Below are positions 53,300 through 64,000 of a DNA stretch of 64,000 nt, in pieces. Within the stretch, counting starts at the first letter, position 1, and every line of letters begins with the position of its first letter. The DNA is from Raphanus sativus (taxonomy: Eukaryota > Streptophyta > Magnoliopsida > Brassicales > Brassicaceae), in contig NC_079513.1 of the NCBI RefSeq assembly GCF_000801105.2, positions 20,428,273 to 20,492,272 of the forward strand, read 5' to 3'. The notes under the pieces were generated by a model, which did not search any database, had not been told where the DNA came from, and saw nothing but the letters and a program-made list of their open reading frames with translations. A program made the position numbers and the translations under genes.

Positions 53300-54904
53300 T
53301 TAGATTCTGATCAACATTTCAAAGAGTGAGTATATTTTTTGTTTTACATTTTCTAGAAATTCAATTTTTATATTTGTATCTTTTTAATCATATTTGTGTA
53401 GAATATTTTTCTTAACTGATTAGTAAAAAGTTTTAATAATTTTATAAAATAGCTGGACTATTAATAGGTCATTTTTCTAATTTAATAATATAGTTTATAA
53501 ATATATCAGTATTAAAAAGTAATTTTTAAAAATTTAGAAATTTTTAAAATTTAAATTATTTATATTTCATTTCACATAAAATATAATTTAAACATTTTCT
53601 ACAACAAATTAGAGTTACGCTATATAATTCAAATACAACTAGATTCTGATCCGCTCTTAAAATGGCGGGTATATTTTTTGTTTTATATTTAAAAAAAAAA
53701 TATTTGTGTGTTTTAATCGTATCTGTGTTTTTTGTATAATATTTCTTCTAAATAGTTAATAGTTTTTAATCTATTTTATTAAATAGTTGGACCACACCTA
53801 TATCAATAGGTCATGTTCATGTTTTAAGATCCGCGGGTATAAGTTCTGTTATGTTTGGTATAGGTCAATAGGTCATGTTCATATGTTCACCTATACCAAA
53901 AGGAGATAAAAATACTTATGTTGGACATGACTTTTATCAATTAATAATTATCTAAATATCTAACTAAAACATTGAAATTAAATTTTAAATTTATAAAAAA
54001 TAACAATTTAAATAAAATTGAATTATATCAATCACCTATAGGTTCAACATGCACCCGCTGGTTTTAACGGTTTTTGTGGGTTTTATCAAAAAATTAGTTG
54101 ATGAATATCTCTTGAAATCCAAACCGGATTACATATTGAATCACTAGATCTATAGATTTGAAAACATATCCTAATTTTCCTGTTTCAAAATAGACAAAAT
54201 CTTTACGAATTTACATAATTTTTGTAAAATTATTAATGAAATTTACATCATAAAATATATGGTGCTTTCAAGTGTGGGTCGAAAAATTGTTTATGTTATT
54301 AATATTTGAACACAAATATTTTAAGTTGTTGATATTGTAATATTTATTATTAATAAATTAAGAAGTTTAATTATATGATGAGATTTTGGTTTAAGTCTAT
54401 TCAGAATTCAAATTTTTGTTTCAATTCATATTTTTTGGGTTTTAGTTTGGGTTTGACTATCCGTTTAAATCATATAAAATTCTATAAACTAAAATATATA
54501 AATTTCAAATTAAAAATAAAAAAGAAAAATCACATATAAATTTTGTAATACATGAACAAGTATCTAAATTTAACATAAAATTACTTATGTTTAAATCTTT
54601 GGTTAAAAACCCAATAAATGTGACATATTGGATCCATCTATATATTTCATTTATTTAAAAGACTATTATATCAAATTAAATTAGTAACAAACACAAATAT
54701 GATTATAAAATAAATCAAATACAAACAAATAATTTTTCAAAAAAAAGATTAAAACAAAAAATATACCCGCCCTTTGAAGGGCGGGTCAAAATCTAGTATC
54801 TATTAAAAATGTAAACCAAAACACAAATCATAAAATCATACAAAAATAAAAAATCTAAAAAACAAATAAAGTATATCCCGTCCGTAGGGCGGGTCTCTTC
54901 TAGT
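53300..54904. mobile_element. Nested elements with Helitron-like termini (unit 2 copy)
   Basis: Inner inverted pair 53638-54797, decayed outer left arm from 53300, outer right CTAGT ending 54904. Same structure as 8378-9990. Confidence 0.5.
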
Positions 54905-55178
54905 AAATATATAAAGATTGGAAATATTCAAATGATGAAGAACAAAATACGGTTACCTGAGGAATAAAATGCGGTTAAACATTAATGTAGAGATAATTAC
55001 GTTACCTGAGGGATATCAGATGCTATGAAATTTCAAATGTCATTAATAGAATGTTGGACTTCAGAGATCTCAATATTCATTGAAGGACCATCAACCATGT
55101 CGTCCAGATTAACCAAACAGCCACATTATAGCTGAAACTAATATAGACAAATAAAAAACTGAGTTAGTCCTTTATCAA

Positions 55179-55439
55179 CTAATTAGGCTTAATTGTAACA
55201 AAATAAACAAATAATAATTTTAAATAGTGTCTTTTTCGAAAGCCGATAACAGAATCTAAATCATAATTCAAATAGAATTTAGTCCCAAAAGATGGCGACA
55301 AACAAATTACACCTTCATATGTTTTGACCAAAACACTTGTCATGATAAGAACAATATTATTATTTTCCACAGCACGATATTTATTTTCAAATAGTTCTTG
55401 CTTGTTCAGCCTATAGTGTTGCTTGTATTTCAGTTTCAT
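55179..55439 (-). pseudogene. RPA1-like fragment (unit 2 copy)
   Basis: Identical open stretch to 10265-10525, with the VLIMTSVLVKTYEGVI motif. Confidence 0.45.
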
Positions 55440-55958
55440 TGTTTAAGATAGATTATTTGTATAAGAGAAGTTTAAAAAGGTGATCGAAGTTGATTAATAG
55501 AATTGGATCAGAAATATACCTTCATAACAGTAAAGTTAATTAAACCGAAATGTCCACCCCTACTTTCTGGTCAACATGCCAATTTTTATTCTGATCAAGG
55601 CTACGCCAATTTTATTTATATAAAATAGATCTTCATATCTTCAATCAATTCAAAATGCTAGTCTAACTAGAAGCTATTTGGCGCCTTTCCTCAATGTATA
55701 TATCCTTTTGTCATTAAATATTGTATTAGTATCATGTTCTGATTTTTAAATTTTATATTTAAAAAATAATTCCATCATATAATATAAACTTACCACATAA
55801 TTTTCTACTTTAAAATATTCAAAATTTTGGGCTTAGATTGGCATTTTTCTTATAATGTTACTATAAACACGTTCTTAACGAATCGAGAATAAAGAATAAT
55901 ATGTTGCGAAAACTGCGTCAAAATTTTCACTTTGATCCTTTGTGCTTCAAACTTTAAA

Positions 55959-55963
55959 AGGTT
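55959..55963. other. Empty target site of the LTR retrotransposon
   Basis: Single AGGTT in unit 2 where unit 1 has the 23.8-kb element between two AGGTT copies. Flanks match exactly: CAAACTTTAAA to the left and GGTTTGAACTTTGACCC to the right. Confidence 0.93.
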
Positions 55964-56669
55964 GGTTTGAACTTTGACCCAAAAAAAAATGAGATAATTT
56001 TCATAATTTTATTCATATCTATTGCTAATAATAAATCATTCATTCTATTAAAAAAATGAGATAATTTTCATAATTGTACTCAGACGGTATGAGTATGTGG
56101 TAGTATGTATTTTCTTAACAATATTTTGCAACAACTTTGAACTATTTTATGATGTATGAATTTGCATGATGGAACCATGATGTAATTTTCTTTCTAATTT
56201 GGATTTGTTTTTAGTTAATTATTTTTATTTTCATTTTATATGCATAATAAATTTTTAAAATTAAAAAAAAAAATCATTTATATTAATGTATATTATAAAT
56301 ATGTAAATAAAAATAATATTTCTAAAAATTTTGTAAGTGAAATATATCATTTGTTGAAATTGATATATATTTAAAATCGTTTATGCACAAGTGATAATAA
56401 AATTTTGAATAGGTAACTGTAAATTATTCAATTGTTAAAATCATAATTTTAGGGGGGGGGGGGGTAATCTAATATGATGATGTTCTGACATTTTTATTTA
56501 TTTGTTTGTGGTGTTTAAACTATACCTAAAATCATATATTGGTTATGATTGATTTAAAAATACTGAACTATTATTAGATTAAAAGACAATTCAACATTAA
56601 AAATTTAATAAATAATTTTTCCACAGATCTCTTTCGGGTCTTTTGTGAATATAATGTGTATACTAAGAT

Positions 56670-56716
<47 letters not shown>

Positions 56717-56940
56717 AAATAATTTTGGGAGAATATTGAAAATTGTGATCGGAAAGATTTGTGTTTTCTTTTTTTTCCTTCGGTTTGACCGTTACGACAA
56801 GGTGGCTAATTGACTGGCAGCTTTTGTATTTAATCAAAAGAAACTTATTTCAAAAATGGTTAAATGTGTATTCATAAAATTCCTTATGTCTCTATATATA
56901 TATATATATATATTGAATAAATAATTTAAAGAGGAAATGT
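55964..56940. other. AT-rich intergenic DNA with microsatellites (unit 2 copy)
   Basis: Counterpart of 34847-35812. The AC/AT tract at about 56670-56710 and the G run at about 56452-56464 are longer than in unit 1. Confidence 0.7.
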
Positions 56941-57569
56941 AAAGTACAGAGAAAAGCATACGTCCTTTCTATTCTTCTCTGCTGCACAATTCAAAGAAAC
57001 AGAATCCCCATACTTTCTATTGCCGTATTGAATCTTTAAAAAAAATTAAACTTAGTTTCACTATATAGGACATTTATGGTATATTCAAACTAAATTAAGC
57101 TAAATATGAGGAGGCAGTCTTGCTAGCTCCCTAAAGTGAAAGCTTTTCTGAAAGAGATTCATTGGGGTTGTGAGAATAGTTAAGAGAAAACCATTCTTTA
57201 ACAAAAAAAAAAAGTTAAGAGAAAACCAATAAACTTTTTTTATGAATATACATATAAAAAATATTTTTGAAAATAAAGAAAAAACAATAACATAACTCAT
57301 ATATAAATAATTATAGAATGTACTATGTAGGGTGAAAGGAGACAGAGAAGAAAAGAAAACGTATCCTCTCCTCTCGTCTTCTCTGCTGCAGAAGTCAAAT
57401 AACAGAGTTCCCATATGCTTACAAGATTCTATTGCCATATTGAATCTTAATTTTAGTTTTAACCTTAGTTTTCACCTCATAGACATTTATGGTATACGTT
57501 CTTTTCCCTCTCTATTCAAACTCAATAAATAAAAGCTAATATGAGGAGGGAGTCGTGCTCCATCTCTCT
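56941..57569 (+). promoter_or_regulatory. Duplicated promoter/leader block (unit 2 copy)
   Basis: Same two-copy arrangement as 35813-36440 upstream of the second 283-aa gene. Small indels only. Confidence 0.6.
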
Positions 57570-57598
57570 AACTCAAAAATCTTTCCTTGAATTTCAAA

Positions 57599-58450
57599 AT
57601 GAACAGTGTAATTCAGAGTTCAGTGATTCTTTCAGGCTCATGCCATTTTGGTGGTTTGGGAAGAAGAGGCTTCTCTCAAGTGAGAATGGTTAAGAAACCT
57701 TTCTCACTTGAAGCTCAAACTTTGGTCCTCAACAAAGCAGAGAAAAACAAACACTCAAAGGTAGTTAGCTGCTGCAAGAATGATGATGGTGATGAAGAAG
57801 CTGTTGTGCTTGAGTGGGCATCCAAACACTGGTCACTTTTAATCATTCTGTTGACAGTGGTGAAGATGGTGAGAGAAGAAGAAGATGAAGAAGCTGCTGC
57901 TGAGCTTGAGTGGCCATCCAAAAGCTGGTTCCTATTAAACCTTGTGTTGATAGCTGCTCAGATGATTAGAGAAGAAGAAGAATTTGAAGCTGAGTTTGAG
58001 GCATTGCTTAGAGAAGAAGAAGCTCAGGGAGGATCAGAGGAAGAAGAATTGGCTGAAGCCATGGAATCTTTTGACAGATTCAAAGATGTCATGAAGACTA
58101 AAATTCCAAAAAAAAAAGAAGATAGAAAGGGGTTTTCTCTTTATGACGACGGAAAGTATATGAGAGGCTTGGGATACCACGCAGCCAAAGTCATTCCAAA
58201 CTACACGCCAGAAAGGGGTTTTGGATCTGATGACAAAGTTGTCTATGTTAGTTTCTCTGGCTTTGTTTCCACGGGAAGGGCATACCTCATTGAATTCTTA
58301 GACCATGCTTTGGTACTTAGATGGGTCAAGGAAAAGGGTGGTGTGAGGAAGGAGCTTGCGAGGACTCATTACGTTGACTTAGTGGCAGAAGTTGACAACG
58401 AGACGGTGACGATTCTCGGCGGCGGGGAGACGAGCTCCGACAGCGAGTAG
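57599..58450 (+). CDS. Unknown 283-aa protein with internal repeat (unit 2)
   Basis: Paralogue of 36470-37321, ATG at 57599 and TAG at 58448-58450. The only protein difference I noticed is SVILSGSC for SVILAGSC, in the putative transit peptide. The same internal repeat, acidic middle and C-terminal region are present. Unlike its unit 1 copy it has no LTR element nearby: the upstream DNA is the ancestral arrangement. No family recognised. The intact frames could reflect selection, or simply the youth of the duplication. Confidence 0.75.
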   Translation: MNSVIQSSVILSGSCHFGGLGRRGFSQVRMVKKPFSLEAQTLVLNKAEKNKHSKVVSCCKNDDGDEEAVVLEWASKHWSLLIILLTVVKMVREEEDEEAAAELEWPSKSWFLLNLVLIAAQMIREEEEFEAEFEALLREEEAQGGSEEEELAEAMESFDRFKDVMKTKIPKKKEDRKGFSLYDDGKYMRGLGYHAAKVIPNYTPERGFGSDDKVVYVSFSGFVSTGRAYLIEFLDHALVLRWVKEKGGVRKELARTHYVDLVAEVDNETVTILGGGETSSDSE

Positions 58451-58466
58451 AAGGCGGAGTAGTAGT

Positions 58467-58609
58467 ATTTTATCGTATGTTTTAATTATCAGCATTTAAT
58501 GATGTTTTATCGGATGTTTTTATTTATCAGCATTTAATGCTGTATTATCGGATGTTTTAATTATCAGCATTGCTGTTTTATCGGATGTTTTAGTTATTAA
58601 TGTTGTTTT
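58467..58609 (+). repeat. Tandem repeats after the 283-aa gene (unit 2)
   Basis: Same units as 37338-37480. Confidence 0.7.
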
Positions 58610-59239
58610 ATGTCAGATTGATAAGAGTCAGAACCGGAATCAAATGTTGTGTCTTAAACAGTAATAGTCTAAACAGACCTTTATTTGGCCAAGTTTGTAT
58701 CTGTTATGCTTGTGTCTAGACTCGATTTTGTTGCTTCGTTATGAGTGGTGAGGATGTTAATCTGAATTCTAGTTGAAATCCTCAATACTATCCTGTGCGG
58801 TCTATATCCAGTTTGATCATTCCGTTTACCACCTTGCTACGGGTTGACCACATTGGAGCTTGATGTTTTTGTTGCATGCTTTATCAATTGTGGAGCTAGA
58901 AGGGATCTTGAAGAAACGTACTATCCGGAGTTTCGTTATAAAAACAGACTTTCAGAGTCATGACCCTGATGTATATTATGATGATTCATTACTCTGTTTT
59001 TTAACACTCGCAATATGTGCTAATACGTATGTATGTCTGTAGAAAGACAGATTCTTGTCTGAACTTTGAGAAAGAGAAAAAAATGAAACTTTGTTAGGTT
59101 CTGTGGATCAAATAGTGAGTGACTATGATACTTTTGATGGTAACTGGATGATCTTTTCTTGTGTCAATAAAACAATCTTTTTTCTTGTTTTCTTCTGGTT
59201 GGGTCTTAAATCTTGTATATATGTTGGTGTTTTGTTTCA

Positions 59240-59819
59240 GTGTCTGGACTTTCTGCACAAAGCCAAGTCTCTGTGGGGATGGGTTTGCTCGCTGGCTCAA
59301 CCGTTATGCTTCTCAATGTAATCTGGCGAATTTCCACTATCGAGGCTTTCAGTCTTAAAGGTTACCAGAAAGTTGCTTATGTCTATTAACTATCACTTAT
59401 TCTTCATTGTAGGATGATAACTAATAGGTCTTCCAACCGTGGATCCAAAGGAGACGGCTTGCTTTTGCAAAATACTAGCATGTTATATCAGGAATACTTA
59501 AGCACTTGAAACAACATGCTTTGGGAAAGCTAAGGTCAGCCTGATGAACATGTCATTCGAATGTAAGTCAAATGGAGAGAGCAAATTTTGTTTTAGCACC
59601 TTATTCGGTTTCACCATGTTCCATAAAGCTATCTGTTTATTAGGTGGTTTGAGACAAATGATGCTAACAAGGACGGGGACTTACTTATCAGCAGCTGATC
59701 TTAAGGCGCTTTTCAACCTGGAGACTTTACAAGAGAAAGAGGGGACCATTCATTCTTTAGAGCTGACAACCATGTTTACATTTTGGTTCCATCATTTTCT
59801 TATATTTTGATATCTTTAT
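59240..59819 (+). pseudogene. NCL-type exchanger pseudogene (unit 2)
   Basis: Same three pieces and same in-frame stop as 38111-38690. The stray 62-bp piece of the 283-aa gene follows at 59843-59904. Confidence 0.8.
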
Positions 59820-60551
59820 AATTGATGAGTTGATGCAGAACCAGAAGAATTGGCTGAAGCTATGGAATCTTTTGACAGATTCAAAGATGTCATGAAGACT
59901 AAAACAAACAGCAATAGACTAAACCAAGACCCCAACAACCTCCTTCACCCTTCTCAAAAGCATAGTATTTGTTAAAAGAAGGAAGACACATTATTGATAC
60001 TAGTCACTCAATATATCTTTTTGCTCTTTTTCATTAAATTTTCCTTCATCTTTGGTACAAACCCATCATTCTAAATCCTGAATTCCACAAAAGCAACACA
60101 TGCAAGACTCTGTCCAACGAAAATGACTCTTCTTCATGAATGTGGCTAAAATAAGTGATTAAGAAAACACGAGCAGTTACTGTTTCAAATTCTCAAGTAT
60201 TAGCAATGGCAATGAACCTAAAACCTAAATAACAAATGTATTAACATTTCGATGTAAAACCTTATTGGGTTTGGCAGAAGAAAAGAAAAAGAAAAAAGAG
60301 TAATATTTCTTGAGTAAATCATTAAACCAACATGGGAATAAAGGACAAAAGCTTGAGATTTTAGCTTCAGGTGGGGGGTTAAAGGGGAGGTTTCCAACAC
60401 AAACAAAAGAGTAAGAAATTACAAATTTATTTAAGGGGAGGTTTAGATAATATATTTGTGTTTTTTTTTTTTTTTCATAGCTATAGGAGCAAATTTCCCT
60501 TTATTTATTTAATACAAGAACATATAATATGCTACACAAAACAAAACCTGA

Positions 60552-61270
60552 CTATTGGCCATAACCTGTCTGAAACGACGACGTCGTTGTAGCGGGGGAA
60601 GTAAACACAAACCCTCCTCCTCCACTTGCGGCTGAATCAGCAGCTCCGCCAGTCACGTCAACAGTCAATGATTCTGTTGCGACTGGTCCCAGCTCGCCGT
60701 CGATGATACAACCACTAATGGATTGCTCTGGCTCTGGCCGGAGAACAGAGCATGCTCTGTTTGATCAGCGAAAGGAGGACCATTTTGGAAGGAGTGAAGC
60801 GAGAGACGAAGATCTTGAATTTGTGCACTGGCTCGTGACGACGGTGGTTGATGATAATGCGGCGTTAAAACAGGCGCCGGAAGAAATCTCGCTTGATGAT
60901 GATGATGCTCTGTTTCTTCACCGGAACCACCGCAAATTCCCCTCGCCGGCGGAGGAATTAAAGTTTTGGATTTGTATTGGCGGGGTCATCAATGGCGGAT
61001 TTAGCTTTCTTGATCAACGGTTTTGCTTTGCTCGAGTCTATCTTGAACACCGTAGAACTGAACCGCTGTAGGAGCTGAGAGCAGAGAGCCTCACGCGCCG
61101 GTCTCGTGGTCCTTTGGCTATACAAACTTTGCTGTGTCTGTCTTTCTTTTTCCTGTTGATCGGACAATATGACCTCCTTCAACCTCCACGATCTCGCCGC
61201 AACCACTGTGCTCCAACGCCGATGGGTGTATCATCCCGACAGGAGAAGGCGATGGGAGTCTGTTATATAC
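60552..61270 (-). pseudogene. TCP3-like class II TCP transcription factor pseudogene (most complete copy)
   Basis: Read from about 61270 down: LPSPSPVGMIHPSALEHSGC, GEIVEVEGGHIVRSTGK; a shift; DRHSKVCIAKGPRDRRVRLS A (TCP basic region); a shift; TAVQFYGVQDRL; shifts; LIKKAKSAIDD; EETEHHHH; QIQDLRLSLHSFQNGPP; EHALFSGQSQSNP; SSTASWDQSQQNH stop; then GGAADSAASGGGGFVFTSPA to TAG at 60552-60554. The order and wording match Arabidopsis TCP3 (from memory), a leaf-development regulator targeted by miR319. Several frameshifts hit the DNA-binding domain, and the gene ends before the miR319-site region. The tandem breakpoint 61056/61057 lies inside the TCP domain. Open stretches on the plus strand here are antisense shadows. 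Confidence 0.85.
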
Positions 61271-61364
61271 TTCTTCATCGGCTATTGTTGGAACATATAT
61301 CTAGCAGGCCCGTTATTCTTGGCCATTTTTTTTTACAAAACTATTTAGGCCACAACTCATTTTT

Positions 61365-63335
61365 TGTTGAGAACTTTATGAGAAAATTACATTCAAAGAC
61401 ACAGTTTGAGTTTTCAATATCTTAAAAGGACACATTGTTACTTGACACACTTTCTATCTGTATGTTTTACCTATATAATCCTGAACTAACTAGAAGAACT
61501 ATTAACTTTATCTCTAACTATTAACATTATCAACTATTTCTTTTCTAAAACAAATAACCCTCTCTCTTCAAAATATCTAAATCCAGAAAAGTCTCACAAA
61601 TCAGATCTTAATTTATTTCTCCCTTTCGACATCGTTTTCCACATGAGAGGTAAGAGAAATCGAACCTTAATCCATAATCTATTTTTCCCTTTCGGCATTT
61701 TCTCGATCTGAAATTGAATCCTAATCTCCTTTCTCCCTTTTGAAATATTTTCGATCTCTATTTCTCAATCAGACAACTTTTTGTGTTCTCTACAGCCGCC
61801 TGTTCTTTTCCGCTTGTTTGTTTCGCGCTGCGACAGTTTCAGTGGCGAACTCCGGTGAGTAAAGGACGATGCGACAACGAGCTCTCGTGAAGTGGAAGAG
61901 GAAGACGGCGCCATCATCTTTCAAACATTCCGGCAACTTCTGAGCTTAAGATTTTATGGATAACTGCATCTAACATATCTGTGTGAGGTGTACACTCTGT
62001 TCGTATGTATTTTGTGGACTGAAAATCTGTAGATGTCGATGTCGGAGATATGTGAGGTGCGGATGACTGCTGTGGACAGAGGATAGGTGGATGTGATCGG
62101 TGTGGCCGACAGTTGTGTGGATGTGATGGCTGTGGACATGAAAGTTGGGCAAGTCAAGTGTGCACTGGTCAGATAAGAGGTGGTCAGATTATATATGGAT
62201 AACAATGAAGATCCTGCAACACTACCTCCACCCAGACCAAAGCCTACAAGATCGATGGTGAGCTCCATTGAGGAAGACGGCGCCATCATCTTTCAAACAT
62301 TGCGGCAACTTCTGAGCTTAAGATTTTATGGATAACCGCATCTAACATATCTGTGTGAAGTGTACACTCTGTTCGTGTGGATTTTGTGGACTGAGAATCT
62401 GTAGATGTCGATGTCGAAGATATGTGAGGTGCGGATATGACTGCTGTGGACAGAAGATAGGTGGATGTGATCGGTGTGGCCGACAGTTGTGTGGATGTGA
62501 TGGTTGTGGACATGAAAGTTGGGCGAGTCAAGTGTGCAGTGGTCAAATAAGAGGTGGTCAGATGATATATGGATAACAATGAAGATCCTGCACACATCTT
62601 CCATGTTCTGGGTATTTACGAGATTCATATAAGATGATAGTTTTTACATTTAGTACATATTTGTATTTCTTTTCGTATGATACAATTAGATTTTGTTTAG
62701 ATATTTTTTCTTAGAAACTATTAGAAAGATCTATTAGTGAAAGGATTAAAGCCGTTAAACTAAATTAACAAAACTTTAAACATGTAACTCCATATTATAC
62801 AAGAATCACTTGGAAGCCACTCCCCCATCATTAGCCAATATGCCACACAACACTACCTCCACCCAGACCAAAGCCTTCAAGATCACATTGGCACTGCTGC
62901 CAACATCGGCATCCGACCACCCACTGACCACAACACTCCCGACCACAACAACACTCCCCTAACCACGAGAGTCCCATCCACAACACATCCGACCACCCGA
63001 ACACCATCCTAAAAGGCTTGCATATCCCCAACCATTAGATCTTATGTCTATAAACAGATCTAACGCCCCAAAACAACTCTCGTTCTCTCATATACATACT
63101 TTTTAGTTAACACCTTTATCATTTAATGCAACTGGAAACAAATTTAGTTACGACTCTCTAACCTCACGTTGTTTCCCCAAAAGAAATTCCCTTTTCATTA
63201 CACAAAAGCAAGGTTAATTTTGTCTCAAAAAGAACAGCTGTCAAAATAATGTGTGCTATTTCACAATGTGTCTTTCAGCGAAAACAAAACTCATAAAGTG
63301 TTCTTTTATGTAACTCTCTCAAACTTTATTCCTAG
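61365..63335. mobile_element. Probable non-autonomous MULE-like element
   Basis: Long imperfect inverted arms: left about 61368-61452 (AGAAAATTACATTCAAAGAC ... AGGACACATTG) and right about 63249-63330, the complement of AGAGAGTTACATAAAAGAAC ... AAGACACATTG, roughly 70% alike by eye. Outer limits and TSD are not resolved. Inside are GT-rich direct repeats and unrelated segments, and no transposase. The structure suits a MULE that carries captured DNA. Confidence 0.45.
61898..62592. repeat. Direct repeat pair of about 320 bp
   Basis: R1 61898-62218 and R2 62270-62592 start GAGGAAGACGGCGCCATCAT and end GAAGATCCTGCA, a few percent different. A spacer between them (62218-62257, CAACACTACCTCCACCCAGA...) recurs at about 62848-62887. 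R1 and R2 are rich in GTGTGG/TGTGGA words, while 62848-63010 is rich in CCACAACAC, so the two sides could partly pair. The Cys-rich open frame in R2 is a by-product of TGT/TGG repetition. Confidence 0.8.
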
Positions 63336-63553
63336 GTATAAATATCTTCTTCTTCTTTTTTTTTGTAACACAGGTATAAATATCAATACCAAATAATGCA
63401 GGTCCCGTCTGTTCTTTTATTATAGTTTGAAAATCCTAATTTGTGTTGTCTGATTTTTTTTTCTTCTCAAAATTCAAACTAATAAATGTATCTATAATTT
63501 TAGTTAACTATTAAATAATTTCCTTTTGTCGGCTACTATTAAATAATTTATAG
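63336..63553. other. AT-rich DNA before the last exon pair
   Basis: No feature seen apart from T runs; too short and AT-rich to interpret. Confidence 0.4.
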
Positions 63554-64000
63554 ATACGTGACGAGGACCTCTGCTTTGGAGTACGAGGATTTTAACTCGG
63601 CTAAGTCGCGCCTTGAACGTGCTGAGAAGTTTGGTGAAATCTCTTGCAAAGTAAGATACTTTTTTCGTTTTTTATTTACATCATAATAAAATAGAAGAAG
63701 AAGATGTGAAAGGTTTACTTTTTAGTTATAAACTGTGTCGATTCTTTGATTTTGTGGAACTCAATTGTAATTTTGTTTGTGGATTTGAACTTGGATTCGT
63801 GGAATTTGTGTTTGTGCTCTAATTTTCATTGTGCTTTGAAGGTAAACCAAGCCATTGCACTTCATTTGGTTGGTAACAAAAGGACAATCGCACTTTGTAT
63901 TGATCTCTGTTTTCTCTTTTCTTCTCTGCCTTATTTTTGTTTTTGTTGTTTTATGTATCAGTTGCAGGATCTACAGGACGAAAGCACATATTTAAGGTTT
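63554..64000 (+). CDS. Partial unrecognised gene, two exon-like pieces running off the window
   Basis: Exon 63554-63650 follows ATAATTTATAG and reads YVTRTSALEYEDFNSAKSRL ERAEKFGEISCK, then GTAAGA. After a 311-bp intron with a T-rich end (TTTTATGTATCAG), a second piece from 63962 reads LQDLQDESTYLRF to the window edge in a compatible phase. The charged, regularly spaced residues suggest an alpha-helical or coiled-coil protein. I do not recognise the family. The 5' end is not found: the MULE-like element lies immediately upstream and may have displaced it. Confidence 0.4.

Larger units (their letters stand above)
39929..61056. repeat. Tandem segmental duplication, unit 2 (21.13 kb, about 15.98 kb without the LINE)
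   Basis: Colinear with unit 1: 178 matches 39929, 3590 matches 48483, 36470 matches 57599 and 39928 matches 61056. It carries a 5.14-kb LINE absent from unit 1 and lacks the LTR element, leaving a single AGGTT at 55959-55963. At 61056 it continues into the rest of the TCP3-like pseudogene instead of into another unit, so this is the right-hand end of the array. Confidence 0.93.

Noticed and set aside
62355..62576. Cys-rich open frame resembling a zinc-finger protein
   Set aside because: Cysteines come from TGT/TGG repetition in a GT-rich direct repeat. The other repeat copy does not keep the frame, and spacing fits no known finger.
1..64000. CRISPR arrays, operons or riboswitches
   Set aside because: The window is plant nuclear DNA. 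The regular repeats found are transposon subterminal arrays, intronic minisatellites and LTR repeats.

Overview
This is nuclear DNA of a flowering plant, almost certainly a Brassicaceae and most likely Brassica. The background is AT-rich, and the coding remnants resemble Arabidopsis genes. From memory of the families I recognise a TCP3-like transcription factor pseudogene, an NCL-type Na+/Ca2+ exchanger pseudogene and a Brassicaceae-type DUF295 protein pseudogene. TCP3 (At1g53230) and NCL (At1g53210) are near neighbours in Arabidopsis, so the locus looks like a degraded counterpart of that interval.

Layout. The window is a recent head-to-tail segmental duplication. Unit 1 is 178-39928 and unit 2 is 39929-61056. 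The tail of a previous unit lies at 1-177. All inter-unit junctions sit at the same base inside the TCP3-like pseudogene, and the last copy (60552-about 61270) runs on into its own upstream sequence. Without later insertions each unit is about 16 kb. It holds, in order: a short hairpin MITE, AT-rich degenerate repeats, an old LINE 3' end split by a MITE, a DUF295 pseudogene (-), Helitron-like termini, an RPA-like fragment, an intact 283-aa gene of unknown function (+), an NCL-like pseudogene (+) and the TCP3-like pseudogene (-). The units differ at roughly 0.3% of sites by eye.

Post-duplication insertions. Unit 1 gained a Ty3/gypsy-type LTR retrotransposon (11050-34841). Its LTRs are 2957 bp with two differences seen, the TSD is AGGTT, and most of gag-pol is missing. 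A CACTA (En/Spm) DNA transposon then inserted into its 5' LTR (13448-29078, TSD GAG). Unit 2 gained a near-full-length LINE (43339-48482, minus strand) with two open reading frames. Unit 2 keeps the empty site of the LTR element (55959-55963) and unit 1 keeps the empty site of the LINE (3589/3590).

Assembly warning. The CACTA element appears twice around a run of 100 Ns (21236-21335). Only one left end, one right end and one TSD pair exist. The sequence degrades with indels towards the gap from both sides. I read this as one element of about 7.85 kb duplicated by two overlapping contig ends. Taking TNPD from the left contig and TNPA from the right one, the element looks intact and potentially autonomous.

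Right of the array (61057-64000) are the 5' part of the TCP3-like pseudogene, a probable non-autonomous MULE-like element with internal 320-bp direct repeats, and part of an unrecognised intron-containing gene that runs off the window. I found no convincing undescribed biological system. The most useful observations are the nested insertion chronology, the assembly artefact, TNPA-type motif arrays between the two CACTA genes, and the intact 283-aa orphan gene kept in both units.
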